64,000 nt of DNA, from NCBI GenBank assembly GCA_020832135.1, contig JAFIFG010000124.1, positions 1 through 64,000 of the forward strand, read 5' to 3'. The notes under the pieces are model-generated. The model saw only the letters and a program-made list of their open reading frames with translations. It did no database searches and had not been told where the DNA came from. The translations under genes were made by a program, and so were the position numbers. The stretch comes from Clostridiaceae bacterium (lineage in GTDB: Bacteria > Bacillota > Clostridia > Peptostreptococcales > Natronincolaceae). Below, one piece after another: positions 1 through 7,923 of the stretch (position 1 is its first letter; every line of letters starts with the position of its first letter).

Positions 1-365
1 CCTTGCAAATATGGTGAATGGTGTAATTATATTAGCAAAGGTACTGGCTATTTTCATGTCTAAATTTATGGTAGTATATGAACCTATTGGTATTTATAAA
101 TTGTAAATGGATATTATATACATTTATTGAACACTAGTGACAAAAAATAAAATATAAATAGCCTTCCCTTGTAAAATCTTAAAGATGGCTATTTTGAAAT
201 TTATAACGGAAATTATAACTTATTAAAAGCCTTACCCCTTTATTCATAAATACTATAACTATGCGATAGATGGTGGAATTATGCACATGGAACTATTCTT
301 TTTCATATTATATATTAGAGTTAAAGAAAGCATGTGCCATTCAAAAGAATAAGGGGGTAAAGGAG
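1..365. other. Left-edge region without a complete gene
   Basis: No complete gene is visible. Two frames are open from the edge on the + strand: one stops at 61-63 and one at 104-106. The second has a hydrophobic, membrane-like composition and could be the C-terminus of a gene lying mostly outside the window, but I cannot decide between them. An imperfect inverted repeat (AAATAGCCTTC at 156-166 against GATGGCTATTT at 184-194) followed by a short T run could be the terminator of that upstream gene. The rest is AT-rich and otherwise featureless. Confidence 0.3.
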
Positions 366-1814
366 TTGAATATACAGAGGGAAACAATATATATTAAGCT
401 ATACGATACCTATGAAAAGAAAGTCGTGACTAAACCATTGGAGGAGTTGGTAAAGGAACTAGTGGCATGGAGTATGCCTCTATCCTTTCATATAGCAGCC
501 TTAAAAAGCCAAAGCATTATAATGAGAACAACAATAGTTAAACGGTTAAAAACATTTGAAGGAAGAGGGTCAGCAAATGGTGGCAAAGCGGACCTGTCCA
601 TGGAAGAATTTCAGGGATTAATGAAATTAGAAGAATACGAAGATATATGGGGGAAAGATTACCCCCAAAAAATAAAAAAGTTAAATGAAGCAGTAAGTCA
701 TACCGAAGGTATGCTTATATTTTTTAACAACAAACCAATTGATGCTAGATTCCATACGGTTTGTGGAGGATCTACAGAAAACAGTGAAAATGTAGATGGC
801 AATATTGTGCAATACTTAAGAAAGGTATTGTGTAAGTATTGTCAAAATACCCCTTATTCTTTTAACCACAAAGATATAGCCATTAAGGATGTGGAAAAGA
901 AGTTAGGGGTTAAGTTTCCTAAGGAAACCCCCGTTAACACAATGGAAATATCGAAAATATTTTATGATGTTAAAAGGGATGAAACAGGAAGAATGATTAG
1001 TTTAAAGGTAGGTGAAAAAGAGTTCCAGGGAAGACAGTTTGTAGAATTGATGGAATTAAATTCTACAAGATTTAGTTGGCTCCCTGAAACCATAAGATTT
1101 TTTACAAGAGGAAAAGGCGATGGTGTAGGTTTGTGTCAATATGGAGCTAATGAAATGGGTTCCCAAGGGAAAACCGCAGAAGAAATTTTAAAATATTACT
1201 ACACTGGAATAGCTATAAAAAAAATAGAAGCAAAAGACATAAAAAATCCCTTAAGGGGAAAAACTATAATGATTGATGCAGCTCACGGAGGCGAAAAAGG
1301 AGAAGATAATGTAGGTCTCCAAGGTCTTAGAGAAAAGGATGTGAATTTACACATTTCTTTAAGTCTAGAGAGAAAGCTAAAAGAGCTGGGAGCCACCGTC
1401 CTCATGACTAGAAGAGGAGATCATGATATACCTATCACAGAAAGAGCCGACAATGCAAATAAGCTACTCCCAAATTTTTTCATTAGCATTCACCAAAATC
1501 ATTTTAAACACCCCTCCATATCTGGAACAGAAATATATTACTATAGAGGAGATGAAGAGGCAAAGAAGCTGGGAGAGACTATAGTGGATGAAATTTCAGC
1601 TACTATACAAACCATTAACAGAGGTGTTAAAACTGCGGATTTCTTCTTACTGAGAGATATTAAAGTAAGTTCTCTTCATGTAGAAGTCGCCTATATTTCT
1701 AACCCACAGGAGGAAAAGTTATTAATGGAGGAGGATGCAAGGGAGAAGGTAGCTGAAGCTATTTGCAATGCAATTGTAAAGTACTACGGATATCCACTGC
1801 AAATAATAGAATAA
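366..1814 (+). CDS. SpoIID-domain / N-acetylmuramoyl-L-alanine amidase fusion
   Basis: This is a two-domain cell-wall hydrolase. Residues about 10-290 resemble SpoIID/LytB (the stretch AALKSQSIIMRT, a CGGSTE motif, and a GVGLCQYGA segment near residue 250). Residues about 298-482 are an Amidase_3 zinc amidase with all expected ligands: His in DAAHGG, Glu in LREKD, His in SIHQN and the catalytic Glu in HVEVAYISN. The SpoIID half looks catalytically damaged: the Glu that normally precedes MP is Ser (WSMP), and the His of the GHGVGMSQ motif is Asp (GDGVGLCQ). I see no signal peptide or membrane helix. The TTG at 366 is preferred as start because AAGGGGG lies 8 nt upstream; an upstream in-frame ATG at 270 lacks a ribosome binding site. 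A role in sporulation wall remodelling is likely but unproven. Confidence 0.8.
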   Translation: MNIQRETIYIKLYDTYEKKVVTKPLEELVKELVAWSMPLSFHIAALKSQSIIMRTTIVKRLKTFEGRGSANGGKADLSMEEFQGLMKLEEYEDIWGKDYPQKIKKLNEAVSHTEGMLIFFNNKPIDARFHTVCGGSTENSENVDGNIVQYLRKVLCKYCQNTPYSFNHKDIAIKDVEKKLGVKFPKETPVNTMEISKIFYDVKRDETGRMISLKVGEKEFQGRQFVELMELNSTRFSWLPETIRFFTRGKGDGVGLCQYGANEMGSQGKTAEEILKYYYTGIAIKKIEAKDIKNPLRGKTIMIDAAHGGEKGEDNVGLQGLREKDVNLHISLSLERKLKELGATVLMTRRGDHDIPITERADNANKLLPNFFISIHQNHFKHPSISGTEIYYYRGDEEAKKLGETIVDEISATIQTINRGVKTADFFLLRDIKVSSLHVEVAYISNPQEEKLLMEEDAREKVAEAICNAIVKYYGYPLQIIE

Positions 1815-1898
1815 ATGAATTTTAAAGTATTATGAAGCTTGTCTAGGAATATAGTAGTGTTTTTATATTTTTTTTAACTATTTATATAAAACAATTTG

Positions 1899-1928
1899 TT
1901 GACAACCATGCTTGAAACATTATATAAT
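1899..1928 (+). promoter_or_regulatory. Upstream vegetative promoter of veg (P1)
   Basis: A perfect -35 TTGACA (1899-1904) and a perfect -10 TATAAT (1923-1928) are separated by 18 bp. This is the first of two tandem sigma-A-type promoters in front of veg. Confidence 0.65.
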
Positions 1929-1943
1929 GATTATTTTAAATAG

Positions 1944-1972
1944 TTGACAATGTTGAAGATGTATGTTATTAT
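1944..1972 (+). promoter_or_regulatory. Downstream vegetative promoter of veg (P2)
   Basis: TTGACA (1944-1949), 17 bp spacing and TATTAT (1967-1972) form a second sigma-A-type promoter about 45 bp after the first and about 33 bp before the veg start codon. Confidence 0.65.
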
Positions 1973-2005
1973 ATAAATGGTATAGATGTGAAAGAAGGTG
2001 ATTGT

Positions 2006-2275
2006 TTGGCAGATAGAAGTACCTTAAATGATATTAAAAGGAATATTGAGGGATACGTAGGACAAAAAGTCACATTGAAAGCCAACAAAGGAAGAAAGAG
2101 AACCATGATCCGAGAAGGTGTACTAGAGAACACATATCCTAGCATTTTCGTAGTGAAAATCAATGGAGAATATAACTCTGTTAGAAGAGTTTCCTACAGT
2201 TATTCCGATATTCTTACCGAATCAGTTGAAGTCACCATAAGTACAGACAATAATGCTATAAAAGTAGTTAGCTAA
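2006..2275 (+). CDS. veg: Veg protein
   Basis: This small protein (about 89 aa) matches Veg of Firmicutes: it carries the conserved LNDIKRNIEGYVGQKVTLKA start, the NTYPSIFVVKI core and the SYSYSDILTESVE segment. Veg proteins are abundant in growing cells and have been linked to biofilm regulation and spore outgrowth in Bacillus; the biochemical role is unclear. The TTG at 2006 is chosen over an in-frame GTG at 1988 because AGAAGGTG lies 5 nt upstream and the resulting N-terminus (MADRSTLNDIKR) aligns with the family. It is a single-gene unit with two strong promoters in front and an intrinsic terminator behind. Confidence 0.9.
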   Translation: MADRSTLNDIKRNIEGYVGQKVTLKANKGRKRTMIREGVLENTYPSIFVVKINGEYNSVRRVSYSYSDILTESVEVTISTDNNAIKVVS

Positions 2276-2276
2276 A

Positions 2277-2311
2277 AAGAACCACCTAGAAAAAAGGTGG
2301 TTCTTTTTTTT
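2277..2311 (+). terminator. Intrinsic terminator after veg
   Basis: A hairpin with arms AGAACCACCT and AGGTGGTTCT is followed by a run of eight T. Confidence 0.9.
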
Positions 2312-2508
2312 ACAGAAATATATCTCTAATAAATTAATAAATATTTATTTTTATATGAATTTTATATAAATTCAAACATAGAACTATTTTTCAAATGCCC
2401 ACTATAATGAATAATAGCGGTGGATTTTTCTGCAATTAAGAATATACACAAAAAGAATTTTTATGCAATTAATGTATAAAAACCCTATATACATTGAAAA
2501 ATAACAAC

Positions 2509-2537
2509 TTGATTTATGTATAAAATATATATATACT
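2509..2537 (+). promoter_or_regulatory. Candidate promoter of arginine deiminase
   Basis: TTGATT (2509-2514), 17 bp spacing and TATACT (2532-2537) lie about 30 bp upstream of the arcA start in an AT-rich stretch. The match is good but the background is AT-rich. Confidence 0.5.
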
Positions 2538-2570
2538 ATATAATAACAAGAATAAAGGAGGACAATGACT

Positions 2571-3791
2571 ATGTCAGCTGGATTTTTAAATGTCACTTCA
2601 GAAATAGGAAAGTTAAAGGGAGTACTATTACATAAACCAGGGAGAGAGCTAGAACGACTAACTCCTCAATACCTACAAGAGTTGTTATTTGACGATATTC
2701 CTTGGCTTAAAAAAATGAGACAAGAGCATGATGGTTTTTCTAAAGTCATGAAGGACAGGGATTGCAATGTATATTATTATGAAGAATTACTTAAAGAGAT
2801 TTTAGGAAATCAAGAAATCAAAGAAAGCTTCATAAAAGATATTGTACTAAACTCCAATATTGATAACGTAGAGCTTGAAAGAATTATTGTAGAGTTCTTG
2901 AATACAAAGGATGCTGAAGCTATAGTGGAGGTGGCTATTGCTGGACTCCATAAAGATGATTTCCCTGATGTGGAGAGAGAACTGCATTTGGTGGATTATA
3001 TTAGAGGAGATTACCCGTTTTATATTAACCCACTACCTAATTTATATTTCACACGAGATATAGGTTCTGTAATAGGACAAGGATTATCTATTAATAAGAT
3101 GAAGACACCTGCTAGGGATAGGGAAACCATGTTTTTAAACTATATTTATAAATATCATCCTCTATTTAAGGGAGATGTTACACCTCTGTGGCATGATTAT
3201 AAGGAAATCCACAGTATAGAAGGTGGAGATATTTTAACCTTAAGTGATGAAGTGGTGGCGGTAGGATGTAGTGAGAGGACATCAGCAGCAGGTATAGAGA
3301 CTTTAGCTCAAAGATTATTTAGAGAAAGCAACATAAAAAAAGTAATAGCAGTTGAAATTCCGTTTACGAGAGCATATATGCATTTAGATACAGTGTTTAC
3401 TATGGTAGATTATGATAAGTTTACGATTTACCCTGGTGTAGAAAATCTGTTAAGAGCCTATGAATTAACTGAAGGTAAGACTACACCGAAAGTAAAGCCT
3501 ATGGAGAGCTTAAATACAACATTAAGAGATGCTTTGGGGCTTTCTGCTGTACAGTTTATTCAAAGTGGTGGTGGAGATGAAATTACAGCAGCAAGAGAGC
3601 AATGGAATGACAGTACCAACACCTTAGCAATTGCTCCGGGAGTAGTGATCACCTATAATAGAAACGAAGCCTCTAATGAGACATTAAGAAAGCATGGTAT
3701 AGAGGTAGTGGAGATCGAAGGATCTGAATTGGTTAGGGGTAGAGGTGGCCCAAGATGTATGTCTATGCCACTAGTGAGGGAGAATTTATAA
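2571..3791 (+). CDS. arcA: Arginine deiminase
   Basis: The enzyme hydrolyses L-arginine to citrulline and ammonia in the cytoplasm, the first step of the arginine deiminase pathway. The length (about 406 aa) is normal. Visible family motifs are NLYFTRD, the EGGD segment, HLDTVFT, and the C-terminal RGRGGPRCMSMPL block that holds the catalytic Cys. An ATG at 2565 is only 3 nt from AAAGGAGG, so the ATG at 2571 (9 nt spacing) is the better start. The usual partners arcB (ornithine carbamoyltransferase), arcC (carbamate kinase) and arcD are not nearby. A RocB-like gene about 3 kb downstream suggests that arginine use genes are loosely grouped here. Confidence 0.93.
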   Translation: MSAGFLNVTSEIGKLKGVLLHKPGRELERLTPQYLQELLFDDIPWLKKMRQEHDGFSKVMKDRDCNVYYYEELLKEILGNQEIKESFIKDIVLNSNIDNVELERIIVEFLNTKDAEAIVEVAIAGLHKDDFPDVERELHLVDYIRGDYPFYINPLPNLYFTRDIGSVIGQGLSINKMKTPARDRETMFLNYIYKYHPLFKGDVTPLWHDYKEIHSIEGGDILTLSDEVVAVGCSERTSAAGIETLAQRLFRESNIKKVIAVEIPFTRAYMHLDTVFTMVDYDKFTIYPGVENLLRAYELTEGKTTPKVKPMESLNTTLRDALGLSAVQFIQSGGGDEITAAREQWNDSTNTLAIAPGVVITYNRNEASNETLRKHGIEVVEIEGSELVRGRGGPRCMSMPLVRENL

Positions 3792-3880
3792 TTTATCTTT
3801 CTGAGTAGTAGTGAGGGATCTTTAGTAAAAATATGACATAGTATGATAGCAACAAAAGTTGATGTTTGACATTAGTAAAA

Positions 3881-3910
3881 AGGCTGAGGGAAATTTTTCC
3901 TCAGCCTATC
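3881..3910. terminator. Bidirectional terminator between arcA and the amidohydrolase gene
   Basis: A perfect hairpin (AGGCTGAGG / CCTCAGCCT) sits between two convergent genes. A preceding A run and following T-rich sequence allow it to serve both strands. Confidence 0.7.
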
Positions 3911-3944
3911 ATTTTGTCTTTAATTCCACCAAGGGAAGACAGTT

Positions 3945-5570
3945 TTATATTTTCTCATAGGCTAACTTTCCGCCTACAAAAGTCATTTTTACGTCGACAT
4001 CCTTTATTTCATCTGGGTGTATTTCATATAAATCCTTTTCTAGAACAACCATATCAGCTAGTTTGCCGACAGTGATACTACCCTTTAGACCCTCCTCGAA
4101 GGAGGCATAGGCAGCACCTAAGGTAAAGCCATGCAATGCTTGATCTAGGGTTAGTTTTTGCTCTGGCAACCAACCATCTTTAGGGAATCCATCTAGACCT
4201 TTTCTAGTAACCGCTGCATAAATGCCTGGTAAAACATCTAAAGGCTCTACAGGACAATCAGAACTGCATGCAACATGAACTCCTATATCAAACATGGTTT
4301 TCCAGTTGTAGGTAGTTTTAGACCTTTCCACACCAACCCTATCTTCAATAATATGAAGATCATAGTTAATAAAAATAGGTTGAATATAGGCCAGTACATC
4401 CATTTCTTTATATTTATTTAATAATGTTTCATCTGTAATTTGGCAGTGAATAATGCCATGGCGGTGGTCTTTTCTTGGTTTTTCTGTCAAGGCTTTTTCT
4501 ATACTATCAAAGGCCATATACATCATTTTATCTCCTATGGCATGAATAGCTAGTTGCATTCCTTCTTTGTGGGCAGTTATTACTAATCGATCCAGTTCCT
4601 CCTGGGTGAATATAGGAATTCCTTGAGTAGAGGTATCGTCGGCATAAGCTTCACATAAATAAGCAGTTCTTGCACCTAAAGAACCATCCCCCAATAGCTT
4701 TAAGGGTCCTATTTTGAAGAATTCATCACCCTTGCCTGTTCTGTAGCCAAGATCTAAGAAGGTATTTAGTTTATCTATATGAGGAAGCAGACATTGTTGG
4801 TATATTCTAACTGGCAATTGCTGTTGGCTTTGTAATTCTTCATAAGCCTGTAACACCTTTTTAAATTCTCTTCCTGGTAAAGCTTCAAAATCATCGGTTT
4901 GAATAGAAGTAATCCCCTGCTGTAGTGCTTTGTGGGCACCAGCTAAGATCATTTCTTTGATATCCTTCACCTCTGGCTTAGGAATTTTTCTATAAATTAA
5001 ATCTAAAGCTTTTTCTCTAAATATACCAATGGGATTACCTTCTTGATCCAAATCGAAATGGCCTCCCTCCACTTGAGGGGTATCCTTGGTAACACCTGCT
5101 AGCTCTAAGGCTTTACTGTTCACCACCAATACATGTTCACAGGCTCTTGTGAGGCATATGGGATGGTCAAGCGAGATTTTATCTAAATCTTCCCTTGTAG
5201 GAAACTTTTTTACTTGAAATAAATCCTGGTTCCAGCCCCTGCCTAAAACCCATTGCCCAGAAGCTAGATGCTTTTGGGCAATAAAGTCTTTCGTTCTTGT
5301 TATCACTTCTTCTATGGAGCCTGAGCCAATTAAACTTGCCTTCTGTAGACTATATCCATAATTGAGTAAATGCATATGACTATCATTAAATCCAGGAAGT
5401 AACATTTTTCCCTCTAAATCTATAATAGTCGTATCGCTGGTTTTAAAGGAAAGCACTTCTTCTTTTCCTCCCACCATGGCAAATTTTCCATCTTTTACAG
5501 CTATTGCTTCTACCTTGGGATAATCAGCATCCATTGTGGTGATATTACCATTAGTTAAAATCAAATCCAT
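3945..5570 (-). CDS. YtcJ-type amidohydrolase
   Basis: This is a metal-dependent hydrolase of the amidohydrolase superfamily, of the long YtcJ/NfdA type (541 aa). The N-terminus has the usual beta-sandwich strands (LILTNGNITTMD), then GFNDSHMHL with the metal-binding HxH, AIHAIGDKMMYMA in the barrel, and CSSDCPVEPLD near the last barrel strand. The C-terminal GKLADMVVLEKD segment closes the sandwich. Members hydrolyse N-substituted formamides, amides or similar C-N bonds; the substrate here cannot be predicted. It stands alone, convergent with arcA, with its start at ATG 5570 and a GGAGG-type ribosome binding site just upstream. Confidence 0.85.
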   Translation of the reverse strand: MDLILTNGNITTMDADYPKVEAIAVKDGKFAMVGGKEEVLSFKTSDTTIIDLEGKMLLPGFNDSHMHLLNYGYSLQKASLIGSGSIEEVITRTKDFIAQKHLASGQWVLGRGWNQDLFQVKKFPTREDLDKISLDHPICLTRACEHVLVVNSKALELAGVTKDTPQVEGGHFDLDQEGNPIGIFREKALDLIYRKIPKPEVKDIKEMILAGAHKALQQGITSIQTDDFEALPGREFKKVLQAYEELQSQQQLPVRIYQQCLLPHIDKLNTFLDLGYRTGKGDEFFKIGPLKLLGDGSLGARTAYLCEAYADDTSTQGIPIFTQEELDRLVITAHKEGMQLAIHAIGDKMMYMAFDSIEKALTEKPRKDHRHGIIHCQITDETLLNKYKEMDVLAYIQPIFINYDLHIIEDRVGVERSKTTYNWKTMFDIGVHVACSSDCPVEPLDVLPGIYAAVTRKGLDGFPKDGWLPEQKLTLDQALHGFTLGAAYASFEEGLKGSITVGKLADMVVLEKDLYEIHPDEIKDVDVKMTFVGGKLAYEKI

Positions 5571-6128
5571 TAAAAAACCTCCTTAGTTTAGAATTTGAAA
5601 AATATTCCGATAAATGATAAGATGTTGTTTGTTTTTTAAAACTATAATTTGGTATTGATTATAGAAAAACTATAGGGAAAAGTCAATCTCCAAAGTGAAA
5701 AACTACATTTTTCCCGAAAATTTTATTGCTGTATTGCCGCAAAAATATTGTCACTTAGAAAGTAATGGATGGTTTTAACAATAGAGAAGAAAACTTTAAA
5801 ACAACTTAGGAAATAAAAAAATTTATATTTATACAAATCAAAAATCTTTACATTTATTTAATAAATTATATAACATAAGAGAGTTATGAAAACTAACGAA
5901 GATAGGAAGAATGAATAAGAGGTGTTTTATTTTTCATCTATACTTAATAATTATAAAGATTTAACAGGAGGTTTTATTTTATACAGAAATTTTAGAAAAA
6001 TGGCATAGTATTTGCTACAACTAATAAATGGCAGAAAAATTAGCTTATATAAATGAAAGTAAAAAAATATAATTACAATGTAATAGTTGTTGTGGATATT
6101 ACTTTAAAAAACAAAGGAGGCATAATAA
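5571..6128. other. Long intergenic region upstream of the RocB-like gene
   Basis: This 558-bp stretch separates two divergent genes and contains no convincing coding sequence. It is very AT-rich. The clear signal is a sigma-54-type promoter at 6001-6016. An isolated AGGAGG at 5966-5971 is not followed by a start codon. A sigma-54 activator site would be expected here, but I could not recognise a palindrome resembling the known RocR sites. Confidence 0.5.
6001..6016 (+). promoter_or_regulatory. Sigma-54 (-24/-12) promoter of the RocB-like gene
   Basis: TGGCATAGTATTTGCT matches the -24/-12 consensus TGGCAC-N5-TTGC(A/T). The invariant GG and GC are exactly 10 bp apart, as required. It lies about 110 bp upstream of the gene. 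In Bacillus the roc arginine genes are also sigma-54 (SigL) dependent, so the context agrees. Confidence 0.65.
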
Positions 6129-7763
6129 ATGAGTTGGTATACTGAGGAAAGCATCAAGAAGATATTATATCGTATGGTAGGGGTATCGAGTGTATCCGGA
6201 ACTAGAGACGAGATTAATATGGCAAAGGAAATTTATAATATCTTTAAGGAAATACCATATTTTGAAGAAAACCCAGAGTATGTGAAATTACACCCAATAA
6301 AAAATGATCCATTAGAAAGACTTTTTGTTACAGCACTTGTTAAAGGAAAAGGTAACAGAACTGTCGTATTAATTAATCATATGGATACAGTAGATTATAA
6401 TGGTTTTGGACCATATAAAGATTTAGCTCTTAAACCAGAGGAGTTAACAAAAGCTTTAGATCCAAATGCACTTCAACAAGAACCAAAAGAAGATTTATTA
6501 TCAGGGGATTGGATTTTTGGTCGTGGAATTATTGATATGAAATGTGGTGGAGCTGCAGAAATAGCATTATTGGGTGAGGTTAGTGAAAACCTTGAAAATT
6601 TTGAAGGTAATTTACTATTTCTTTCAACTCCAGACGAAGAAAACAACTCTGCTGGGATGTTAGGAGCTATTCCTGTTTTAAATAGAATGAAGGAAGAATA
6701 TGGTCTAGAGTATGTAGGGCTAGTGAACAATGAACCTCATCCTGTGATTGATGGAAAGCATGATCTATTTATAGGAAGTATGGGTAAATTATTACCTATA
6801 TTCTATTGTGAAGGTAAGGAAACCCATGCAGGACAAATGCTAGAAGGCTTAAGTGCTGGATTGATGCTGGCAGAAGTTCAAAGAGAAATGGAACTAAGTA
6901 TGGAGTTAATTGATACGGCAGATGGAGAATATACTTATCCACCAACTGTTTTAAAAATGTCAGATACAAGAGAATTATACAATGTATCCAATATATCTTC
7001 AGCCTATGCATACTATAATGTTTTAACACTACAATTCTCTCCTAAAGATCTCATGGAGAAATTACTTAAAATTGGCCATAGAGCATTTGAAAGTACACTA
7101 AACAAATTTAAAGAAACAACAGCAGCATATGAAAAACTGTCGGGAGAAGCATTCCCATGTCCTTGGGAACCTAAAGTATTTACTTATGATGAACTTTATA
7201 AATATAATGTAGAAAAGATTGGTCCTTCCTTTGAAGAACATATGGATAAATTTATCGAAGAGAAAAAAGTAGGAGCTAAGGATGAGAGAGAATTTGCTAT
7301 TGAAGTAATCAAAGAGGCGGCTAGATTATGCCCAGATAGGGATCCTAAGATGGTAGTTGCCTTTGCGCCACCATATTACCCACATGTAAAAAATGAAGGA
7401 AAAACAGAAAATGATAGACACATGTTAGAGGTTGTAGATGAAGTGTTGGCCTATAGTAAAGAAAAATATGACGTTGACTGGAGAGTAAATAAATTCTACA
7501 AGCAATTGGCAGACATGAGTTACTGTGGTGTTCAAGATGCTGACGATATTTTAGAAATGTTAAAGCCTAATATGCCTACATTAGGATATACGTACTTCTT
7601 ACCATTAGAGGAAATGGCACAGTTTAATGTACCTGTATTAAACCTTGGACCTTGGGGTAAAGACCTTCATAAATTCACCGAGAGAGTAAATGCACCATTT
7701 TCATTTAATGATTTCCCAGACATTCTTAAATTTGCAGTAGAAAAAATATTAAAAGAAGCATAA
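6129..7763 (+). CDS. rocB: RocB-like M20 family peptidase/amidohydrolase (arginine utilisation)
   Basis: This is a zinc-dependent M20-family hydrolase of the RocB type (544 aa, the long form). Visible signatures are LINHMDTVDYNGFGP near residue 85 (metal-binding His and Asp), IFGRGIIDMKCGGAA near residue 140, and STPDEENNSAGM near residue 175. RocB is associated with arginine degradation in Firmicutes, though its exact reaction is not settled. The start is clear: AAAGGAGG 7 nt upstream of ATG. The sigma-54 promoter upstream suggests induction by an enhancer-binding activator such as a RocR homologue. A 46-bp relic of a second copy of this gene survives at 10400-10445. Confidence 0.82.
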   Translation: MSWYTEESIKKILYRMVGVSSVSGTRDEINMAKEIYNIFKEIPYFEENPEYVKLHPIKNDPLERLFVTALVKGKGNRTVVLINHMDTVDYNGFGPYKDLALKPEELTKALDPNALQQEPKEDLLSGDWIFGRGIIDMKCGGAAEIALLGEVSENLENFEGNLLFLSTPDEENNSAGMLGAIPVLNRMKEEYGLEYVGLVNNEPHPVIDGKHDLFIGSMGKLLPIFYCEGKETHAGQMLEGLSAGLMLAEVQREMELSMELIDTADGEYTYPPTVLKMSDTRELYNVSNISSAYAYYNVLTLQFSPKDLMEKLLKIGHRAFESTLNKFKETTAAYEKLSGEAFPCPWEPKVFTYDELYKYNVEKIGPSFEEHMDKFIEEKKVGAKDEREFAIEVIKEAARLCPDRDPKMVVAFAPPYYPHVKNEGKTENDRHMLEVVDEVLAYSKEKYDVDWRVNKFYKQLADMSYCGVQDADDILEMLKPNMPTLGYTYFLPLEEMAQFNVPVLNLGPWGKDLHKFTERVNAPFSFNDFPDILKFAVEKILKEA

Positions 7764-7789
7764 AAAAACAAACAAAAAATAAATAAAAA

Positions 7790-7823
7790 TTTTAAGGGAT
7801 AGACAATGTGCTATCCCTTAAAA
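7790..7823 (+). terminator. Terminator after rocB
   Basis: The hairpin has arms TTTTAAGGGATAG and CTATCCCTTAAAA with an 8-nt loop. The T tract behind it is interrupted, so it is an average terminator. Confidence 0.6.
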
Positions 7824-7839
7824 AATTTTAAAGTTTTTT

Positions 7840-7864
7840 GGAACTTTTTTCATTATTTGCCGTC
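7840..7864 (+). promoter_or_regulatory. Possible ECF-sigma-type promoter of the first YcdB gene
   Basis: GGAAC (7840-7844), exactly 16 bp, then CGTC (7861-7864) resembles extracytoplasmic-function sigma promoters of Firmicutes. The second copy of the gene keeps GGAAC (10455-10459) and the spacing but has TGTC at 10476-10479. Without a known sigma factor this is only suggestive. Confidence 0.3.
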
Positions 7865-7923
7865 TAATGTAATAGAGATAGTTTGATTAAATTTAAATAC
7901 TAAAGGGGAAGGACGTGTTTTTT

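Noticed and set aside
2402-2596. Small minus-strand frame in the arcA leader
   Set aside because: AT-rich chance frame overlapping the arcA promoter and start; no ribosome binding site.
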